From Cordilura impudica (taxonomy: Eukaryota > Arthropoda > Insecta > Diptera > Scathophagidae): a stretch of 64,000 nt of DNA. The notes beneath the pieces are model-generated. The model ran no database searches and was not told the DNA's origin. It worked only from the letters and a program-made list of their open reading frames with translations. Shown in pieces: positions 33,613-44,499 of the stretch (positions are counted from its first letter, which is position 1; the number at the start of each line of letters is the position of its first letter). The position numbers and the translations under genes were made by a program. The DNA is taken from contig OY821518.1 of NCBI GenBank assembly GCA_963682025.1, positions 126,957,582 to 127,021,581 of the forward strand. Reading direction: 5' to 3'.

Positions 33613-34296
33613 CCTCCTTATCCTTCTAATTGAAACTAGAAAATTCATTCACCCAGAAAATTTGATAAATAATGATTTAAGCGGTTTTATGTCCCAGAAA
33701 ACTAAAAATTTTTTCAGCTGTTTTAGTATTTCTGCAGAATTTTTACTATTTTCTCCATCGACATGGGAATCCAATGAAGATTTTAAAAAGGGTTACAATT
33801 TCTGGAATAATTTATAGTAAACGATACTGCCGAAAGAGGCGTTAAATTCATAAAAAATTTTCATAAAGTCTTAAAAAATAATGTAGAAGAAAAGCAGTTT
33901 TTAATCCAGATAGTAGAATCATACAAAACACGAAATCCTTCCGGTAAAAATAAAAAATAATAGAAAAACTTGTTTTCAGTAATCTTTATTTAAAAATGTC
34001 TTAAAATCCAAAGATGGCTTTGGCAACTTATGGGTTTACGTTCTCAGATTTATCCGAAATTTTGGGAACGGATGATCTACACATTTGGTTATAATATTTT
34101 AAGTAACGCCTTTAAAAATTCAGCAGCACTTACAAAATATTTGAATTTTTTGACTAAATTGTCTTTTATTAGCATGGGGTCATATGTGACCCCCAAGTCC
34201 AAAAGGGTTAATGGGGTCATATTATTTTATTACAAACCCCAGGCTATCAAGATAAAATATAGCATTTAAAAGTTGAAAAGTGATTAGTTTATGATA
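33613..34296. other. AT-rich stretch with a possible piggyBac-type terminus
   Basis: Near 34172-34212 the minus strand reads TTAA, then CCCTTTTGGACTTGGGGGTC and a palindrome GGGGTCATATGTGACCCC. A TTAA target followed by CCCTTT is what piggyBac ends look like. I cannot find the other end and see no transposase, so this is a suggestion only. The rest holds nothing recognised. Confidence 0.3.
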
Positions 34297-35217
34297 ACGG
34301 GTGATCCAAGTAGAGATACTTTTTTCAATAGCCTTTTTTTGGCAGATCACGTGTGAGTCGTGTCATGCTGTCATGTTATTTTTGTTTATTATTGTTTGAC
34401 ATTTCATCATGGAAAGACTTACACCTGAACAACGTTTACAAATCGTTCAACTTTATTACGAAAATTCACGTTCTGTGAAGAATGTGTTTCGTGCACTTCG
34501 CTCAACTCATGGTCAAAATAATCTGGCTCAATGGGTATGTAAACAAGCAAAATTGCCGCATTTGGGACGAAGAGCAACCTGAAGAGATTCAAGAGCTGCC
34601 ACTTCATCCAGAAAACACAACGGTTTGATGTGGTTTGTGGGCCGGTGGAATCATCGGACCATATTTCTTCAAAAATGATGCCGGTGAGAACGCAACCGTC
34701 AATGGCGACCGTTATCGTGCCAAGATAACTGACTATTTGATGTCTGAAATTGAAGCTCGTGATCTCGGCGACATTTGATTTCAACAAGACGGCGCCACTT
34801 CCCGTACAGCGCATCAATCAATGGATTTATTGAGAGAACACTTCGATGAGCAGATAATTTCACGTTTTGGGCCGGTCGATTGGCCACCAAGATCGTGTGA
34901 TATCATATCTTTTTCCTCTGGGGATATGTAAAGTTTAAAGTTTATGCGGACAATCCCGCTTCAATTCAGGCCTTGGAGCAAAACATCACGCGTATCATTC
35001 GCCAGTTACCAGTCGAAATGCTCGAACGAGTCATCGAAAATTGGACTCAACAGATGGACCATCTGAGACGTAGCCGCGGCCAACATTTGATAGACATAAT
35101 CTTCAAAAAATAAATGCCAAAGAATGTTCTTTCAAATGATAATAAACATTCCCCATTAAATTTGAACTTTCTGTGTTTTTTTTTTTAAAGTAGGGAACCT
35201 CGAAATGGATCACCCTT
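34297..35217 (+). mobile_element. Second DD41D-type mariner lineage, internally deleted
   Basis: Ends ACGGGTGATCC and, inverted, AAGGGTGATCC, with TA on both sides (34295-34296, 35218-35219). 921 bp against an expected 1.3 kb. The coding sequence jumps from the DNA-binding region straight to the catalytic domain near 34534, where the joint falls just before 'gtatgtaaacaagcaaaattg'. Confidence 0.82.
34409..35113 (+). pseudogene. DD41D-type mariner transposase, internally deleted
   Basis: Start ATG at 34409 (MERLTPEQRLQIVQLYYEN). After about 42 codons a deletion removes the second HTH and the first-aspartate box. The catalytic remainder reads GYVNKQNCRIWD, then FQQDGATSRTAHQ, DWPPRSCDI and finally IENWTQQMDHL...IIFKK. 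TGG-to-TGA stops replace W in at least two places. Spacing words WPPRSCD match the 42409 element, so it belongs to the same broad group but with different ends and about half the residues changed. Non-functional. Confidence 0.8.
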
Positions 35218-35219
35218 TA

Positions 35220-35549
35220 CAAAGTATTTAGAAATAGTACATTTACTGAATATTTCACAAAAATCTAATTTTTCTCGAAATCCGCCAAAAAAAATCCCTG
35301 TTAAAAAAATTCTGACAGAGGATTTAACTTAAAAATTCACACAGTGAAACTCTAACATATATTTAACAAAACCCTAAAGTGCCAGATCCATTTTTTGAAA
35401 TTTTGTTTAAGAACATTTTTCAAAACTGAAAAAAGGTGTTTTCAAAATTTTATCCAAAAAAGTTTTCCATGTTTGGTCTCATTGCGCAATTGGTTAACAC
35501 CGTGTTAATAAATCAATACTTCATATATGAGTACTTATAGAAATCGAGA

Positions 35550-35587
<38 letters not shown>

Positions 35588-35820
35588 AATGATGGCGTTA
35601 ATTAATTTCTTTAAGTTGAAAAAATTTCCGTCAAATTTCACGATCTAGTGTTTTTTTGCTACAAAAGTGGTCTGGGCCATTTGCTATTTCTTGGCGAGTT
35701 TTTTGGTTTTTTGATTTTGAGGCTATATAGCTTTTTGAAAATATAATTCAGTACTGATATCGTTCATATAACTTGTCGAAAAAATTACACTGTAGAACGA
35801 AATTATCGTAAAATCTGGAA
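35220..35820. other. AT-rich stretch with a long A tract
   Basis: Holds an A tract of about 37 bases (35551-35586) and the tRNA-like piece at 35475-35510. Otherwise nothing recognised. Confidence 0.45.
35475..35510 (+). other. tRNA-like 5' half (possible SINE or tRNA fragment)
   Basis: GGTCTCATTGCGCAATTGGT followed by TAACACCGTG resembles the acceptor strand and D arm of a eukaryotic tRNA such as tRNA-Asn. The sequence then leaves tRNA likeness and no B box follows. About 40 bp downstream lies the long A tract, so it may be a truncated retrotransposed tRNA or SINE head. Confidence 0.35.
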
Positions 35821-35921
35821 AAAGTCATATGTTCCCATATAAACGCACTTCGGGTACTTTGGGCCCCACTAGGCGCCAGAAGGCACCGTCGGATCGAGCT
35901 AAAAAGACCGCATTTTTGACC

Positions 35922-37090
35922 CTCTGCGGAAAATTTCCCAAAAACAATTTCCCAAATACAATTGCCCGAAAAACAATTTCCCGAAAAAACAATTCCCCGA
36001 ATACAATTTCCCGAAATTACAATTTCCCGAAAACAATTTCCCGAAAACAATTTCCCGAAATCACAATTTCCCGAAAACAATTTCCCGAAATTACAATTTC
36101 CCTATTTTTAGTTTGCAACTTCCCATATATTCTTGATTTACCCCATAAAAAAAATAAAAATTACCCGAAAATATTTACAACTTGCTGCATACGATTTCTC
36201 GAAAAAAACAATTTCCCGAGTATATGACTTCTCGAAAAAACAATTCCCTCACCCCGCACCTCGCTCATCCTCTTCCACCCTCCCTCGTCATCCGGACCTA
36301 TTTATTGGAGTGTCATACGCTTATTTTTTCATTGTGAATTTGAACACTTCGGTATTCAGACGGATAACGCTCACTCTCTCCATAATATCCTGCCCATGCA
36401 GTAGCTGCTACGGAATTGTTACCACCTTGCATAGCGAAGTTTTTTAGTTATTTGGGTTGTAATACACAGTTACTATGCAAATCGAATTCGTGGATAACGA
36501 AAAAGGTAAACCGAGGTTGCTTTTGAATGGTTTCTTGTATCATGGCGACGGTCAGACCGTTGATAGCGTTTATTGTCGTTGTATCCATTACCGAGGAAAA
36601 CACTGTACCAGTAGGGTACATAGGGTCACTACATCAAGTGGTCATGAACTGATTGCTCGCGCTTCGGCCGGAATTTCTGATGGTATTGTTTCGGAAATGT
36701 CATCAACAAGCTCTTTGAAGAAATAGTAATTTCGGGAAATTGTGTTCGGGAAACTGTGTTCGGGAAATTGTGTTCGGGAAATTGTAATTTCAAGAAATCG
36801 TGTTCGGGAAATTGTAATTTCGGGAAATTGTAATTTCGGGAAATTGTAATTTCGGGAAACTGTAATTTGGGGAAATTGTGTTCGGGAAATTGTAATTTCG
36901 GGAAATTGTCATTCCGGGAAATTGTGTTCGGGAAATTGTAATTTCGGGAAATTGTAATTTCGGGAAATTGTAATTTCGGGAAACTGTAATTTGGGGAAAT
37001 TGTGTTCGGGAAATTGTAATTTCGGGAAATTGTCATTCCGGGAAATTGTGTTCGGGAAATTTTAATTTCGGGAAATTGTTTTCGGGAAAT
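35922..37090. mobile_element. Foldback-like element: inverted minisatellite arms around a FLYWCH frame
   Basis: Left arm (about 35925-36245) is a tandem of AATTTCCCGAAAACA-like units. Right arm (about 36725-37090) is the reverse complement, units of TTTCGGGAAATTGTAA and TTCGGGAAATTGTG. The middle (36250-36724) is clearly richer in G+C and holds an open frame that ends exactly where the right arm starts. Arms built of short tandem repeats in inverted orientation are typical of Foldback elements in flies. I see no target duplication. Whether this is one mobile unit is inference. Confidence 0.55.
36475..36726 (+). CDS. FLYWCH-type zinc-finger fragment, 83 residues
   Basis: ATG at 36475 (MQIEFVDNEKGKPRL), stop TAG at 36724-36726. 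Residues about 5-50 follow the FLYWCH pattern: an F, then KPRLLLNGFLYHG, then VYCRCIHYRGKHC with the two zinc-binding Cys, and a basic tail. The usual W before the first Cys is Y-C here, and the expected HxH near the C-terminus is not seen. FLYWCH fingers bind DNA or protein and occur both in host regulators (mod(mdg4)-type) and before MULE transposases. Just upstream, 'ttgggttgtaatacacag' resembles a 3' splice site, so the frame may be an exon. Composition differs from the neighbours. Fragment or captured exon; function not assigned. Confidence 0.55.
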   Translation: MQIEFVDNEKGKPRLLLNGFLYHGDGQTVDSVYCRCIHYRGKHCTSRVHRVTTSSGHELIARASAGISDGIVSEMSSTSSLKK

Positions 37091-38419
37091 CCTATATACA
37101 GTGGACTGAGTTTTTATTATTTATTTATTTTTAAAAATTATTTCTTTATATTTTCGAAGCAGATTAGAACTGTTACCTAAATTTTAATGTTTTCGGTTTT
37201 TTAGAAATATAAAATTTGAAAAAGAAAATTTTTTAGGTGCATATTTCTTGTTGTTAGTGCATATTTCCTTAAAAAAGCTGTTTTATTTTCGATTTCTTTG
37301 ACTGCATGAAAGTTGTAAATCTGTTTATAAGTATAAAAAACGTAAGTCTAACAAACCTAATTTGAATAACATCCCAAAACCTCGACCTAAGTTATTATAT
37401 ATAGTTCTGATTTTTATAATTTCCCCCAAAAACCCTCGGGAACCAAAGCTATTTATATTGCCAAGTGCTTCTAAACAATCTAGGCTTGCTATTCCCAGTT
37501 ATTTTTACGATTCTAATCTAAAGTATTATAAAAGAAATTATTCTTTATTAATTTTAATAACTTCTAGTCACAATAATTTTAATAATTTTTATTTTTTGCT
37601 TCTCATTGCAGGTAAATATTTGTAATAATAACATTCACAAATCCTATAATGCACAATTAACGGGTAATTATATTTAATTGCAAATAATTAAATTTTTTTT
37701 GTTGATTCATATAGAATATTTAATTATTGACAATTTTTTTCACATTAGCGATAAAAATGATGGATGTTAAACAAAAAATTACCGACGAATGATCAGCGAA
37801 AATTATTTGAAAAGTGAAATAAAATTTTTTTTTTATTATTATTTCATATACAATCATCATTTATTTTTGGACCTGTGCATTTTGAATATGAATTTTAAAT
37901 TATGAATATCTCATAGCAGAATAAATAATAAAATGTGAAAATATTCTTGAAAATTTGTAGTAGTTTTTCCTAATATTGAGTTTGTGTATTAACCTTTGTT
38001 TGACCTTGAAATAAATAACATTTTGTAGTTCAACAATGAAGGAGAGGTGCAGTGAAACTTTATATTTTATATTTTGTAAATATATATATATATATATGTA
38101 TATATTTGTTTTTGTTATATTCTTCGTGTATTTGTAATTTTTGTATGTGTTTAAAATGTACTCGTACAATCTAATGATGTTCATACAAAAAACATGCATC
38201 TAAATACAATGTATCTAGAAAAATAATAAAATTAACGAACAGATGTACGTGTATATTTGTGACTAGATTAACAGTTACTTGTACTCGCGGAATTGGAAAT
38301 TGTGGATATACGAGGGCAACTCGATAAATCCGTGTGAAAAGCAAATGATAGGCATTTTTATTTAGTACAAAAATAAAAAATCTCAATCCCTAAGTTTTTC
38401 CAATATTTTTGAAAGTGTT
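37091..38419. other. AT-rich stretch, nothing recognised
   Basis: Contains an 87-codon frame (37362-37625) with low-complexity residues and a TA tract (38078-38103). No family recognised. Confidence 0.4.
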
Positions 38420-39518
38420 CGAAGTTAGCCCCCCAGTTTTGGAAATACAATTTTTTTGCAGATTGTTCTGAGTTGTTCTAGGATTGTTCTACAATGGTCG
38501 AAAACTATGACTTTCTAATATGTAATTTGTACCGGTAAATCGAAAAAACGAATTTTTAACTTTGCCCCCCCCCCCACTTTTGGAAAAAAAAAAATTGGCA
38601 ATTGTTCTAGTTGTTCTAAACATTGTTCTAAAATAGATATGTCGCAAGCCGTAACGTATTTTGTATTTTGTATTTTTTTTTTTGTGATTTTTGTATATTT
38701 TATGTTTTTTTTTTTGTTTTTTGTGATTATTGTTTTTTTTTTTTTTTGTGATTTTGGTATATTTTATGTTTTTTTTTTTTTTGTTTTTGTGTTTTTTTTT
38801 TGTAATAACGATATATACTAGCAGATTCCAGCACTCGAAATTCGAGTGCAAATTATAGGAAATTTTATTTTTCATTAAAACTTAACGTATGCTTCACAAT
38901 TCAACTCATTTTAAATGAAGAAAGCAAACACAAACCCATTTACAAATTTAATAAACACACACATAGCATTGTATAATTTTATGTATGTGTTAGTAGCAAC
39001 TTTAAACGATCATAACTCCAAAAAAATATTCCAGACGTTGAAAATCTGTAAATCTGGGTAACGCGAAAAAGATATACCTTTCAAATGATAATTTTTTTTG
39101 TCAAAATCGGGTTAAAATTGTGAAACTTACAACGGTCACAAGAAATCGCCTTGCCTGTTAATATTATAGATTTTACATTCAGGTGCCATTCAGGATACCT
39201 TGTATGAAAGAAATTTTGGAATCTGTACGTTAACTTTTGTGTTGCATAGAAATATTGGTATCGTTTAATAACGTTGATATCGCGGAAAAAATGTTTTTCG
39301 TTCTCATTTGCGTACATTACGGAAACTAGGACAACCGCCAATTTTTTTTCCAAAAGTGTGGGGGGGGGGGTGTCAAAGCTTAAAATTCGTTTTTTTCGAT
39401 TTACCGGTACAAATTACATGTTAGAAACTCATCGTTTTGGAACAATGTAGAACAATCCTAGAACAATTCAGAACAATCTTCAAAAAATTTTATTTCCAAA
39501 ATCGGGGGGCTAACTTCG
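38420..39518. repeat. Long inverted repeat with about 184-bp arms
   Basis: Arms 38420-38603 and 39335-39518 are reverse complements with roughly one mismatch in ten. Shared words include 'gaagttagccccc', 'ttgttctaggattgttctac', 'taatttgtaccggtaaatcg' and a C/G homopolymer of 11-12. The loop is about 730 bp and contains a 353-bp Helitron-type copy. Subtracting it gives an original loop of about 380 bp with TG/T-rich sequence. No target duplication was identified and no coding. Confidence 0.78.
38818..39170 (-). mobile_element. Non-autonomous Helitron-type element (copy H5)
   Basis: 353 bp on the minus strand, TCTATAATATTAACAGGC to CTGCTAG, between A and T. Hairpin word CTCGAATTTCGAG is intact. 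It lies in the loop of the inverted repeat 38420-39518 and is therefore younger than it. Confidence 0.8.
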
Positions 39519-39589
39519 CACAGTTCATTTTTTATCTCTTTCAAATAATAGGATTTGTCAAGGTCCTCAAAATTAGTGATATTTATTTC

Positions 39590-40220
39590 TACCAAAAATA
39601 TTTGACCTAGAGCTTTGACCTTTTATTATACTGATCAATTCATAATCACTTTCTGAGCCAATTTAGCGATGTCCATCCACCCGTCTGTCCGTCTGTGTGT
39701 CCATGTAAATCTTGTAATCAAAGTACAGCTCGCCGATGTGAATATATTTTGATGAAATTTGGTATATAACCTTATTGAAATTAGTGAAAATCAGTGCGTG
39801 TTCAGACCTAGTCCCCCATACCCCATAACGAGATCGACTGAAATTGTCAGAAGATCCAAATTATCATATAGATCTCAGTCAAATTGGCTTTGTGTGTGCT
39901 TATTATATTCATAAATCAGTAGTCAAAAAATAAAACCCATAGGACAATTCTTAGTCATAGCCCCATATAAAGCTGATTCCCAATCTGCACTTAAACCAAT
40001 CTGAAACAAAAATATTGCACAGATTTTTCTCATTTTTGGTTTTGTATATGTTTTTTACAAAAAATAACCTAGTCCCCATATAAATATAGCATCCGATATG
40101 AACTTTTTCAAGATCTGCAGGCAAAAAAAATATTAAAAATTCCACTTAGATTTGGTTTATGCTTATTTTCTATACCCAATTAGTTGGACCTGGACCTAAG
40201 ACCAATTCTCGTACTTGTTT
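39590..40220 (+). repeat. Dispersed repeat family B, copy 8
   Basis: Begins within the family at 'taccaaaaatatttgacc', so the TATACCC end is missing. Has the GTCC/GTCT microsatellite (39679-39701) and runs to GTACTTGTTTT; the terminal palindrome is lost. Confidence 0.72.
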
Positions 40221-41397
40221 TAACTCGGCGTTGAATCTATACAATAAGCTGACATAATAGTTACCCTTTATAGCTGAAACGCTCTCATTTTTTTAAAATA
40301 AGTTTCCTTTATCCAAATGGCCCTCGCGGTTTAAAAAAATTAATTGGAAAATGATAAATACGAACCAATTTTTTCTTTAGTGACCTATACCTATTTAGAG
40401 TTTTAAACAACATTATCAATTTGAACATTTTTTATTATAATTAAAAAAAAAAAAAATTTAATTAAAATAATTAAAATTTTATTTAACGTCTCAATATACT
40501 TAAATAGAAACGAAAACACGAAACATTAAGCCAGTTGAAAAAAAATTTAATTACTAAATTTTGAGGATTAATAATTAAGGGAAATTTACACAATTTACCA
40601 TAATAATAATGTCATTAACAATGGGAATGTGAAAATTTTAAATCTAAGGAATTACATTCAGATATAATGAATAATAAAATTTCTTTATAAAATAAAAAAA
40701 AAAAAAATATTCCAGTGAAATAAAATTATCTAATCTGCATTGAAAACATTTTGTTTATCAAAATTGTATTGTTAGACCTGTAGAAACAATCTTTGCTTGT
40801 CATTTATTGCCTGTCGCTGCAATAGTGATTTTGATTGAGTACTTACACTTGGAAAAGGCTTTAAATTCAGTTTCAGAAATTTATTTGTAAAATACATTAT
40901 TGCATAAACTGCATAAAGCGATCTATTTTCTTTCTTTCTTACTCGTAGACAATATATATTTACATTTGTCATGTGAAGTTACCTGTAATATTTCAAATCT
41001 TATCTTCTATGTCAGGTTTTTTATTTTTCAATTTGGATTTGTTTTCATTTTGTTGAAATTTTTTCCGTAAGTAGGTGTATGTCCTCTAGTTTTACATTTA
41101 TTTCTTACAGTTATCTAATATAAATAGGTAATTGTTAATCTCTTTTTTTCTAAACAAAGATAAGATTATGTTTTAGGATTGCTTAATTGTTTTGTTTTTT
41201 TTTTTTTTATTTTGAATTTACAAAAGCACTAAATCATTGTAAAAATAATCAGTGTCGGCCAGCAACAAAAGTTTTTTCTTTTGTTCCAAGTTATACTCCA
41301 AAACTTACTTTAAATTGACATATGTAGCCCAACAAACATTTAAAATTGGTTAGTTTTGAGATATATGTATATCTGTTTTATCTTAGACCGGTTGTTT
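40221..41397. other. AT-rich stretch, nothing recognised
   Basis: A and T tracts only. Short minus-strand frames carry no recognisable motif. Confidence 0.4.
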
Positions 41398-42200
41398 GAG
41401 TTGAAACGTGTTATGGAATATTAAACCTCAAAACAAACCAATTGTAATGCCTGGCTTTATATATTATGAACACCGGGTATAAAGCACAACTAAAACAAAA
41501 ATTTAAATCCAAATTTTTATTTAAAAATTTTGATTTTGTTACCTATTTTATTTTTTTGTTACAAAAATGTATAATTTTTAAAACGGTTAACCGAGTAACC
41601 AATACAAGTAACCGATACTCATCATTTTTTTTTTTTTTTTATAAAAATTTTTTGACTAAATTTAATGTATTTATTATGTTAGCAAATAAAAAAGTTTATT
41701 GAATTTAATATTTTGAATAGCAATAGATTATTATTTGCCATATATTCACTCTTAATATGAGAAAATGAATTGATTTTAAAATTTGAGTTATTTATATACA
41801 TATATTTTTTACACAAATATGCAATTTCGCAACCGGTTATCGTTCGTCCTAAATGAAACGTATTGTGGAATCTTGTAAATTTTCATGCCTGGTATGACAT
41901 GTTATGGGAACTGAAGCACAATTAAAAAACCAAATTCAGGTTACAAATTTTATTTTAAAAGTACAAATATGTTACCTACATGGTAATTAAAAGTTTAGTT
42001 TTTTGGGTTCTTGAAAACTAACAAATTTTTCCAATATTCTACATTTTCGAAAATGTTTTTAAATAAATTTTTTAACCGGTTAACCGAGTAACCGATTTCA
42101 AAACATTTTTTTTAAACATTGTTGACTAAATTTAAAGTTTGTATTGTATTAGAAAACGTTATTGATTTTTTTAAAATAATTTAAAAAACAATTTTTATAA
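41398..42200. repeat. Two diverged direct repeats with a 'ccgagtaacc' core
   Basis: Two units in the same orientation share 'cgtgttatggaatattaaac/cgtattgtggaatcttgtaa' (41407, 41859), 'atgcctgg', 'gcacaa..taaaa', 'gttacct', 'ggttaaccgagtaacc' (41586, 42077) and 'ttttgactaaattta'. The offset grows from about 452 to 491 bp by indels. Related core words occur at 26475, 43940 and 47575. Confidence 0.6.
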
Positions 42201-42408
42201 AAATTTATCTATAATATGTATTAATGGGCTAGGCGATTTCTTGTAAATGACGTTTTGTGCTACCGTTTTATTCCGATTTTGACCTAACATATATTATTTG
42301 AAAGGTACTTCTTTTTAGTCGTTTTGCAGATTTACAGATTTTTAAATTTTTTCCTTTATTTTGAGTAAATTGATTTAAAGTTGCTACTAACACATACATA
42401 AAATTATA

Positions 42409-43679
42409 AAGGGTTCGCCAAATAACTTTTTTTTTTTTTGAGAATGCTATTAAAAAAAAAACTACTGAATATTATCTCAAATTTCTTCTTTCATTTGAAA
42501 GTACAATCCTTCCGGTTAATAATGGAAAATAATTTCAGTAGCCCACATGATCGGTCCAATTTTTAAGCACATTATCGATTGTGTGCAGCTGTATTTCACC
42601 AATGGCTTCACGAATATTGTCTTTTAAAGCGTCAATTGTCTCTGGCGTAGCACTTATCTTTGAGGGCACCCCACAAATAATAGTCCAACGGTGTCAAATC
42701 GCAGCTCCGAGGTGGCCAAACGACATCAGCTCTGCGGCTGATAATGCGATCTTCAAAAACAGGGCGCAACACATCGAGTGTAGCTTCGGCTGTGTGGCAC
42801 GTAGCGCCGTCCTGTTGAAACCAAATGTTGCCAATATCCTCCTCTTCAATTTTTGTGAACAAAAATTCGTTCAACATGGTCCGATAACGATCGCCATTGA
42901 CTGTAACGGCCACTCCTTGCTCATTTTCGAAGAAAAATGTCCCAATTATGCCTCTGGACCAAAATCCGCACCAAACAGTGACTCCTTTTAGGTGTATCGG
43001 CTTTTCAATGTATGCGTGCGGGTTTTCTGTGCCCCAAATGTGACAATTTTGCTTGTTTACATACCCGCCAAGATCAAAATGAGCTTCATCTGAAAAGATA
43101 ATTTTTTTTGGCAAAATCGGCATCTTCTGTAAGTCGATCGCAGGCCCACTTAGCGAAGCGAAAACGCATTGGATGGTCAGTTGGCTTCAACTCCTGAACC
43201 AATTGGACTTTGTATGGCGTCATACCAAGGTCTTTATGCAAAATTCGTCTCAATGATGCCTCCGAAATGTTCAGTTCTTGAGAACGACGGTGAATTGATG
43301 TTGATGGTGCTTCATGCGCACTTTCTGCCACAGCAGCAATATTCTCGGGTGTACGCACTGTTTTTGGCTTTTCACGCTTTGGTTTATCGATGAGGATGCC
43401 AGTTTCTTTCACTTTTTCACAAGATAACGAACATACGGAGCTGACGGTGCTTCTCTTCTTCCAAAATCCGTACGCAATTTTCGCACACATTCTGCAACAT
43501 TACCATGATTTTCAAAGTAATGTCGCAATATTTCCCAGCGTTGTTCAAGCGTATACACAACCATATTCGTTCAGCGGAAGGATAAAACTAATTATCTATC
43601 AAATCAGACATGAGCTAAGTGTCACTATTCACGAAATAAGCACCAGTTGAAAAAAAAAAACGTTAGATGGCGGACCCTT
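42409..43679 (-). mobile_element. DD41D mariner-like element inside a Helitron-type element
   Basis: 1271 bp, ends AAGGGTCCGCC and AAGGGTTCGCC, TA duplicated at 42407-42408 and 43680-43681. The empty site is known from other copies of the host element, which makes this the clearest insertion in the window. Same family as 1320-3836. Confidence 0.9.
42516..43564 (-). pseudogene. DD41D mariner transposase, near-complete but shifted
   Basis: ATG at 43564 (MVVYTLEQRWEIL). In order on the minus strand: first HTH, the PSAPYVRYL linker, second HTH with LRRILHKDL, WACDR, the catalytic IIFSDEAHF, VTVWCGFWS, FQQDGATCH and PPRSCDLTPLDYYLWG. Second to third aspartate spacing counts 41 residues. Damage: one A lost near 43408 (GTGAAAAAG), one A gained near 43105, a shift after KDKCYA near 42640, and loss of the segment before NEIIF near the C-terminus. 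All catalytic residues are present, so only a few small lesions separate it from an intact gene. Not functional as it stands. Confidence 0.88.
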
Positions 43680-43826
43680 TACAATGGTATGTGTGTGTTT
43701 ATTAAATTTGTTAATGTGTTGTAATAAAAATAAGTTTATTTTTTGTGGTGATTTGTGAATTGGCTTTAATGAAAAATAAAATTTCCTATAATTTGCACTC
43801 GAATTTCGAGGGCTGGAATCTGCTAG

Positions 43827-44499
43827 TACTTATTAGAATTCTTATTTTGAAATATTAAAAAAATATTTGTCATAATTTCAGTTTTAATGTATTAAAACAT
43901 TAATATTTATGTAAAGATTATTTTTTTTAAATCGATTGCCCGAATAACCGAGTTTATTTCCACTTGAGTAAACGTTTTTAAGTAAATTTAGGTTTTTTTC
44001 AAAATTATTTTTAAGATTTTAATTTTTTAAGTATTAAAACTTGTAAATGACCCATCCCTACAAACATGTACTAATAAAATTTAATGAATAACGTTAATTG
44101 AGAAAATGTTTTTAAAATTTGAATTAATTGGATTTCATTTTGTTTTATTATTTTATTTTTTTTAAATGTACCATATCTAAAGCTGCTATCTACGTTATCA
44201 ATTGCAATGCTACTGGTCGTGTATTTTTAAACGTTTAAGAATAAATTTATATTTTTAAAATTTTTAAAAAAAAAGCTATTAAATACTTCACCGACAATAG
44301 GATAAGCCCACTTAAAAAGGGTCAAATTTTTTTATATAGTGGGGTGGTATATTTCGATGATTTTTTTCTTTTAATATTCTTTTGTGTTCTGGAATTTTGG
44401 CTTGGCAACAACAATGCAATTAAAGTTAAACAATTTAAAAATACGTTACAGAGCGACACCAGGTCATGCCAATCCGTGAAAGGATAGTAAAAATTTTTT
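43827..44499. other. AT-rich stretch, nothing recognised
   Basis: A fragment with 'cgaataaccgagttt' near 43940 belongs to the repeat of 41398-42200. Otherwise AT-rich sequence. Confidence 0.4.

Larger units (their letters stand above)
42208..43826 (+). mobile_element. Helitron-type element interrupted by a mariner (copy H6)
   Basis: Starts TCTATAATATGTATTAATGG after A and ends CTGCTAG before T. The sequence breaks after 'acataaaattata' and resumes 'caatggtatgtgtgtg'. Other copies show 'aaattatacaatgctatg' at this point, so the break is exactly the mariner plus one TA. Confidence 0.85.

Noticed and set aside
35922..36245. CRISPR-like array
   Set aside because: Units of 15-16 bp are contiguous with no unique spacers, and the context is a eukaryotic genome.
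36629..37036. 135-codon minus-strand frame with NFPKLQFPE repeats, and a similar frame at 35829-36227
   Set aside because: Direct translation of the foldback-arm minisatellite, not a protein gene.
38489..38875. 128-codon K/N-rich frame and its mirror at 38639-38821
   Set aside because: Low-complexity TG/T-rich tract; the composition explains it.
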